Source: DASWIG01 sp036397835 (GTDB lineage: Bacteria; Acidobacteriota; Thermoanaerobaculia; Multivoradales; J023). Taken from it: DNA of 17,304 nucleotides. Numbering within the stretch: the stretch's first letter is position 1; each line of letters begins with the position of its first letter. Shown in pieces: positions 13,284 to 17,304 of this stretch. Position numbers and translations under genes: made by a program. Where the stretch lies: positions 1-17,304 of the forward strand of contig DASWIG010000248.1 in NCBI GenBank assembly GCA_036397835.1. Direction: 5' to 3'. Under the pieces are notes generated by a model, which worked only from the letters and a program-made list of their open reading frames with translations, made no database searches and was not told where the DNA came from.

Positions 13284-14116
13284 ATGTCCACGCTCTCCAA
13301 CCCCTCATCGGTCGCCGTCGTGGTGCCGATCTACCGCTGCGAGCTCACGGCCGAGGAACGCCAATCCCTGCGCCACCTCGACGCCTACCTGAGCGGCTAT
13401 GACCGCTGCTTCGCCGCGCCCGAGAGGGTGCGGCCGCGGCGTCCCGGCTTTGCCCTCGTCCACTTCCCCGACGCCTGCTTCGCGTCCGTCGAGAGCTACA
13501 GCCGCCTGCTGCTCTCGGCGGCCTTCTACCGCGCCTTCGCGGCCTACGAGCACGTCCTCGTGCACCAGCTCGACGCGCTGGTGCTCGCCGCCGACCTGGA
13601 GCGCTGGTGCGCCGCGCCCTACGACTACGTGGGGGCGCCGTGGCTGAAGGATCCGCGGGCGCCGGAGAAGGGGTTCTCGCGGGTGGGCAACGGCGGCCTC
13701 TCCCTGCGCCGGGTCGACGCCTGCCTGCGGGTGCTCGAGACGCGGCGTTACCTGGGCGGCGGGCCCTCGCTCGCCCGCGACCTGGTGAGCGCCGCGCTCC
13801 CCGACCTGGCGTGGCACCGGTTCGCCAGGCGGCTCCGGGTGCTGCGCGAAGCGCGGCGCGGCGCCGCGTGGTACGCGAGCCGCTACACGGTCAACGAGGA
13901 CCGCTTCTGGTCCGACCGGGCCGCGCTCTTCGACCCCGCCTTCCGGGTGGCCAGCGTCGCCGCCGCCCTGGGCTTCTCCTTCGAGCGCGCGCCGCGGTAC
14001 TGTTACGAGGCGAACGGCGGCGCCCTGCCCTTCGGCTGCCACGCCTGGAGCCGCTGGGACCGCGCCTTCTGGGAGCCGTACCTCCTCGCCGGGGCCGGCG
14101 AAGCGGATTCGAGCGG

Positions 14117-14120
<4 letters not shown>
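13284..14120 (+). CDS. DUF5672-type protein, probable glycan-related transferase
   Basis: The 278-residue protein begins with a GT-like strand (VAVVVPIYRCELTAEERQSLRHLDAYL). It contains the landmarks of the DUF5672 family: YEHVLVHQLDALVLAADLERWC, YDYVGAPWL, VGNGGLSLRRV, VNEDRFWS and the C-terminal LPFGCHAWSRWDRAFWEPYL. Members often sit in surface-polysaccharide gene sets and are thought to be glycosyltransferase-like; the reaction is not established to my knowledge. It has no signal peptide or membrane helix. The ATG at 13284 has little ribosome-site sequence. Its stop overlaps the start of the NeuB-type gene (ATGA), so the two are translated together. A structured region lies upstream and may be its leader. 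Confidence 0.85.
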
Positions 14121-15007
<887 letters not shown>

Positions 15008-15039
15008 GCACGCCCTGGTCTTCCCCGCCCCGCGGAGCC

Positions 15040-15085
15040 TTGACATTCACGCGATCCGTGGCAGAATCGTCAGGCGCAGCCTGAC
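15040..15085 (+). promoter_or_regulatory. Promoter with operator-like dyad pointing into the TPR-like gene's 3' end
   Basis: A perfect TTGACA (15040-15045) and CAGAAT (15062-15067, 4 of 6) are 16 bases apart. GTCAGGC (15069-15075) and GCCTGAC (15079-15085) form a perfect 7-bp dyad at the expected start of transcription. No plus-strand gene follows; the transcript would run antisense to the gene ending at 15211. The dyad could instead be a terminator for that gene, though it lacks a T-run. Confidence 0.4.
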
Positions 15086-15210
15086 CTACACGTAAGACGT
15101 CTATTTTCAGATAGTTGTGCAGTTTCCGAGACGTGATAGTTATGGCAGGCGCCTCGGGAAAAGATCGCGCCAGCCGTATGTCGACGTCTCAACAGGCGTC
15201 CCGTGGCAGC

Positions 15211-16362
15211 TCAAAGTCCGCCAGTGTCCGCGCGGTCCCCATAACGCTGACGCGGCACGTGGACGTCCCCGCTCGGGACGGCGAGCCTGGGCACCCGGAT
15301 ACGAAAGCCGCGGATCTTCTCGAAGACGTCGACGAAGACCTTCGCGGTCTCTCCCTTCTCGATCGCCACCTGCCACAGCAGGAGCGCCTCGTACCAGCTC
15401 TTCGGGAGGCCGCGCGCCTGGACGTGGTGCAGGACGGTGGCGGTGACGATCGCCATGTCGTCCCACCGGCTCTCCCGGTAGTACAGGTAGCACATGTCGA
15501 GGCAAAGTCGGGCGGCGTCCTCGATGGCGCCGAGCTCGAGCAGATCGGCCAGGGCGTTCAGGAGCTTTTCCTCGGCCGGCTTGTTCAGCCATTCAAAGGA
15601 CTCGGCTATTGCAACTCCCAAGAGCCAACGAGCTTGCGCGTGGGGGCGGCTCTTCCGAGAGAAGCCCTGCCGCCGCAACTTCTGGCAGACGTTCTTCAGA
15701 CTAGCCGCTACTTTCCCCGGGCTTATCCGCTGGTGCCCATGCGGATCCTGCCACCATACAGGCACGGCCAGGGAATTGAGGTTCAGCAAGGCCGCCAGAG
15801 TCGTCCTGGGTGTTTCTGCAGTACATTTCTTCAGCGCAGCTCGATAGCCCTCGGCAGCTTCCGTAACCAGGTCCCGGATGCCTGGGATCTTGGCTCCTGC
15901 GGCGTATGCCCGTTTCAGAACGATTGACCGGGTGACCAGGGCAGTCGCATAGGACCTTCCATCTGCCTGCGGTCGAGGTGGGTGGAGTACAAACTGTCGA
16001 AGGGCAAGGTCGGCCTCTTCGCTTGCCTGGTCCCACTCTGAGCGGTGCGCGTAGAGGTGTGCGAGGCGAAGGGCGAGCGAAGCTCGTTCAACAGGAGCCA
16101 CCGACTTCACGGACTTGGCGCTAGCGAGAATCTCCATGGCCTCCTGGGAGCGACCCGTGGCAAGGAGCGCGCTCCCAAGCAACCCGTCCGCCCACATGCG
16201 GAGGCAGCGGTACTTGTAGTCGCTCACCTTGCCCTTGAGCTGGTCCAGGTCCGTTCTGGCCACTCCGACCATTTGAAGAGCCCGGGCAGGCTCGGCATGC
16301 AGAAGGTCGTCGCACTCCTTCAAGCTCTTGGAGAGCTCTTCGACGCTGGCTCGACCGCGCAT
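15211..16362 (-). CDS. Unrecognised alpha-helical TPR-like protein
   Basis: I do not recognise this 383-residue protein. It is soluble, with no signal peptide or membrane helix, and almost wholly helical. TPR-like helix pairs are seen, such as LRMWADGLLGSALLATGRSQEAMEILASAKS, ALRLAHLYAHRSEWDQASEEADLAL and LCLDMCYLYYRESRWDDMAIVTATVLHHV. A WLLGVAIAESFEWLNKPAEEKLLNAL stretch lies in the centre. TPR arrays usually bind partner proteins. The last about 30 residues (RIRVPRLAVPSGDVHVPRQRYGD) are not helical and may be read beyond an original end. The ATG at 16362 has a strong AGGAGG 4 bases upstream. An extended -10 at 16450-16458 gives a leader of about 80 bases. GC content is somewhat lower than in neighbouring genes, consistent with transfer. 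It diverges from the truncated unknown gene at the right edge. Confidence 0.8.
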   Translation of the reverse strand: MRGRASVEELSKSLKECDDLLHAEPARALQMVGVARTDLDQLKGKVSDYKYRCLRMWADGLLGSALLATGRSQEAMEILASAKSVKSVAPVERASLALRLAHLYAHRSEWDQASEEADLALRQFVLHPPRPQADGRSYATALVTRSIVLKRAYAAGAKIPGIRDLVTEAAEGYRAALKKCTAETPRTTLAALLNLNSLAVPVWWQDPHGHQRISPGKVAASLKNVCQKLRRQGFSRKSRPHAQARWLLGVAIAESFEWLNKPAEEKLLNALADLLELGAIEDAARLCLDMCYLYYRESRWDDMAIVTATVLHHVQARGLPKSWYEALLLWQVAIEKGETAKVFVDVFEKIRGFRIRVPRLAVPSGDVHVPRQRYGDRADTGGL

Positions 16363-16449
16363 GGGACCTCCTGGGCCAAGGCCGTCAGCTCATAGCTCGC
16401 TCCACCCCGGTGAGCGCCGAGCCGACAGGCGGATTTGCTCAACGGAGGC

Positions 16450-16458
16450 AGTATAGCA
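16450..16458 (-). promoter_or_regulatory. Extended -10 promoter (TGCTATACT) for the TPR-like gene
   Basis: On the minus strand TGC plus TATACT (5 of 6) lies 88 bases before the ATG at 16362. A weak -35, TGCCCA, is 17 bases further upstream. Confidence 0.5.
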
Positions 16459-16853
16459 CAAGCCCTCAGGTTTGGGCAGATTCGCCGACCGACCGACCGA
16501 CTGGTCGAATCCGTGCCTATCCTTGTACGCAGACCGAACCCAGGCGCGCACTTCAGCGCGGCCGGAGCGTCGGCGGCAAAGGAGCCTGAGATGGGACCGA
16601 CTTGGTGGCCAGGTGGTTGAACCCCACCGACCATAAACGCCGAGGTCGAAGAGGGAGCCGCAGTGGCACTAATCTTCGGCTAGGTAGATGAAGCCTCCCA
16701 ACCGCTAAGACCGGTTCAATCGCCGCCTCTCCGGTGATGGAGTCAAAGCCGGCACGGAAAGGACCGTGCAGGCCCAGATCTTCATCACGGCGGCGCGTCG
16801 CGGTTGGCGCCAAAGCGCGTCCGCCCGCCCGCGAAGGCGGGGAAAGGAGAGGT
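16456..16853. other. Gene-free divergent intergenic stretch with a repeat and hairpins
   Basis: No convincing gene is seen in either direction. It holds a short GACC repeat (about 16485-16500). A hairpin at 16748-16773 has GCACGG (16752-16757) pairing with CCGTGC (16764-16769) and outer GCC/GGC. A further hairpin, CCCGCC/GGCGGG with loop CGCGAA, lies just before the ribosome site of the gene at 16854. Short frames across it have no recognisable content. A -10-like TAATCT occurs near 16669 but lacks the TGn extension. Confidence 0.4.
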
Positions 16854-17304
16854 ATGTCCGGCGAATACGAACCGACCGTGTTGGACGTCGCCAAGCTGCT
16901 CTACGCGACCAGCGGCGAGGGTCCTGCCCCCGAGGCGGTCAGCCTCGTGAACTGGCTCATCGAGCGGGTCCCGGAGGTCCAGGACCTCTGGCAGAGCGTG
17001 AACCAGCCGCTGGAAGGCAGCGTGACCTTCCTCGATCTCATGGAGCTCCACTTCTGCCTCCACAATGAGCAGGAGTCGGACCGTGCCCACGGCATGGCCG
17101 TCTGGCTGCTGCGACGCCTGCCGGAGACGGCCCGTCTGTGGAACCAGCTCGAGCAGATGGGGCACGACGCCGGATGCCTCTTGCAGTACCCGGCCTACGG
17201 CGTCGACGTGGTGAAGTACAACCGCGACGTCGACCGGCTGCTGGCGACCGAGTGGAAGACGGCCGAGGAGGCGCTCGACGCGACCGGCGAGGTCGGCACC
17301 TCCT
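16854..17304 (+). CDS. Unrecognised protein, 5' part only
   Basis: An ATG at 16854 follows AAGGAGAGG closely and opens a frame that stays free of stops to the window edge (150 codons). I do not recognise it. The visible part looks soluble and mostly helical: VLDVAKLLYATSGEG, EAVSLVNWLIERVPEVQDLWQSV, LMELHFCLHNEQESDRAHGMAVWLLRRLPETARLWNQLEQM, then KYNRDVDRLLATEWKTAEEAL. There is no signal peptide, membrane segment or obvious catalytic motif. Codon use matches the GC-rich genome. It diverges from the TPR-like gene across about 490 bases, and a hairpin lies just before its ribosome site. A functional link between the two is possible but unproven. Confidence 0.75.
   Translation, partial: MSGEYEPTVLDVAKLLYATSGEGPAPEAVSLVNWLIERVPEVQDLWQSVNQPLEGSVTFLDLMELHFCLHNEQESDRAHGMAVWLLRRLPETARLWNQLEQMGHDAGCLLQYPAYGVDVVKYNRDVDRLLATEWKTAEEALDATGEVGTS

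Noticed and set aside
15115..15927. Plus-strand frame opposite the TPR-like gene
   Set aside because: It has no ribosome site and no recognisable content; the minus-strand protein shows regular amphipathic helix pairs and a strong ribosome site.
16435..16634. Short frames on both strands in the right intergenic stretch
   Set aside because: No ribosome site with sensible spacing, no recognisable protein features, and they overlap the promoter of the TPR-like gene.
16600..16740. tRNA-like pieces (GGTTCAATC, a 5-bp stem with 7-base loop at AACCG/CGGTT, GGTTGAACC)
   Set aside because: The T-loop spacing is off by one, there is no matching acceptor stem or D-arm, and no CCA end; the pieces do not assemble into one cloverleaf.

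Overview
The window is about 17.3 kb of very GC-rich bacterial chromosome, densely coding. BamD- and CpoB-type envelope lipoproteins, TatA, a secreted LysM protein and a lytic transglycosylase point to a diderm (Gram-negative type) bacterium. GC content, gene style and the PASTA-rpe-bamD arrangement suggest an Acidobacteriota-like organism (Thermoanaerobaculia type). That assignment is inference; there is no rRNA or tRNA here to settle it.

Left part (1-5000, all minus strand). Reading right to left: a SAM-dependent methyltransferase, a membrane protein with a C-terminal PAS domain but no output domain, a family-2 glycosyltransferase, a Crp/Fnr-type regulator, and a secreted protein running off the left edge. 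The secreted protein has repeated beta-type domains joined by a linker of almost only Asp and Gly. A perfect Crp-type palindrome (TGTGA-N6-TCACA) lies between the regulator and the secreted protein.

Centre (5050-11000, plus strand). A compact envelope block: a membrane-anchored three-PASTA protein, rpe, bamD and a cpoB-like lipoprotein, with 4-, 1- and 4-base overlaps. Then, as separate units, a LysM protein, a small Fis-type helix-turn-helix protein and a lytic transglycosylase. These serve outer-membrane protein assembly, peptidoglycan and envelope maintenance, with one pentose-phosphate enzyme embedded.

Right-centre (11000-15010). tatA on the minus strand diverges from a short conserved protein of unknown function, followed by rlmN, which carries an in-frame insertion of three 15-bp repeats. 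Next is a 410-base gene-free stretch that can fold into five successive helices and is proposed as a structured RNA. Then come two overlapping sugar genes: a DUF5672-type protein and a short NeuB-type synthase lacking the usual C-terminal SAF domain.

Right end (15010-17304). An unrecognised alpha-helical, TPR-like protein on the minus strand diverges, across a 491-base intergenic stretch, from another unrecognised protein cut by the window edge.

Across the window, six intergenic regions carry the same extended -10 element, TG(C/G)TAnnnT, usually with no good -35. This looks like the local housekeeping promoter form. No CRISPR array, insertion sequence, rRNA or convincing tRNA was found.
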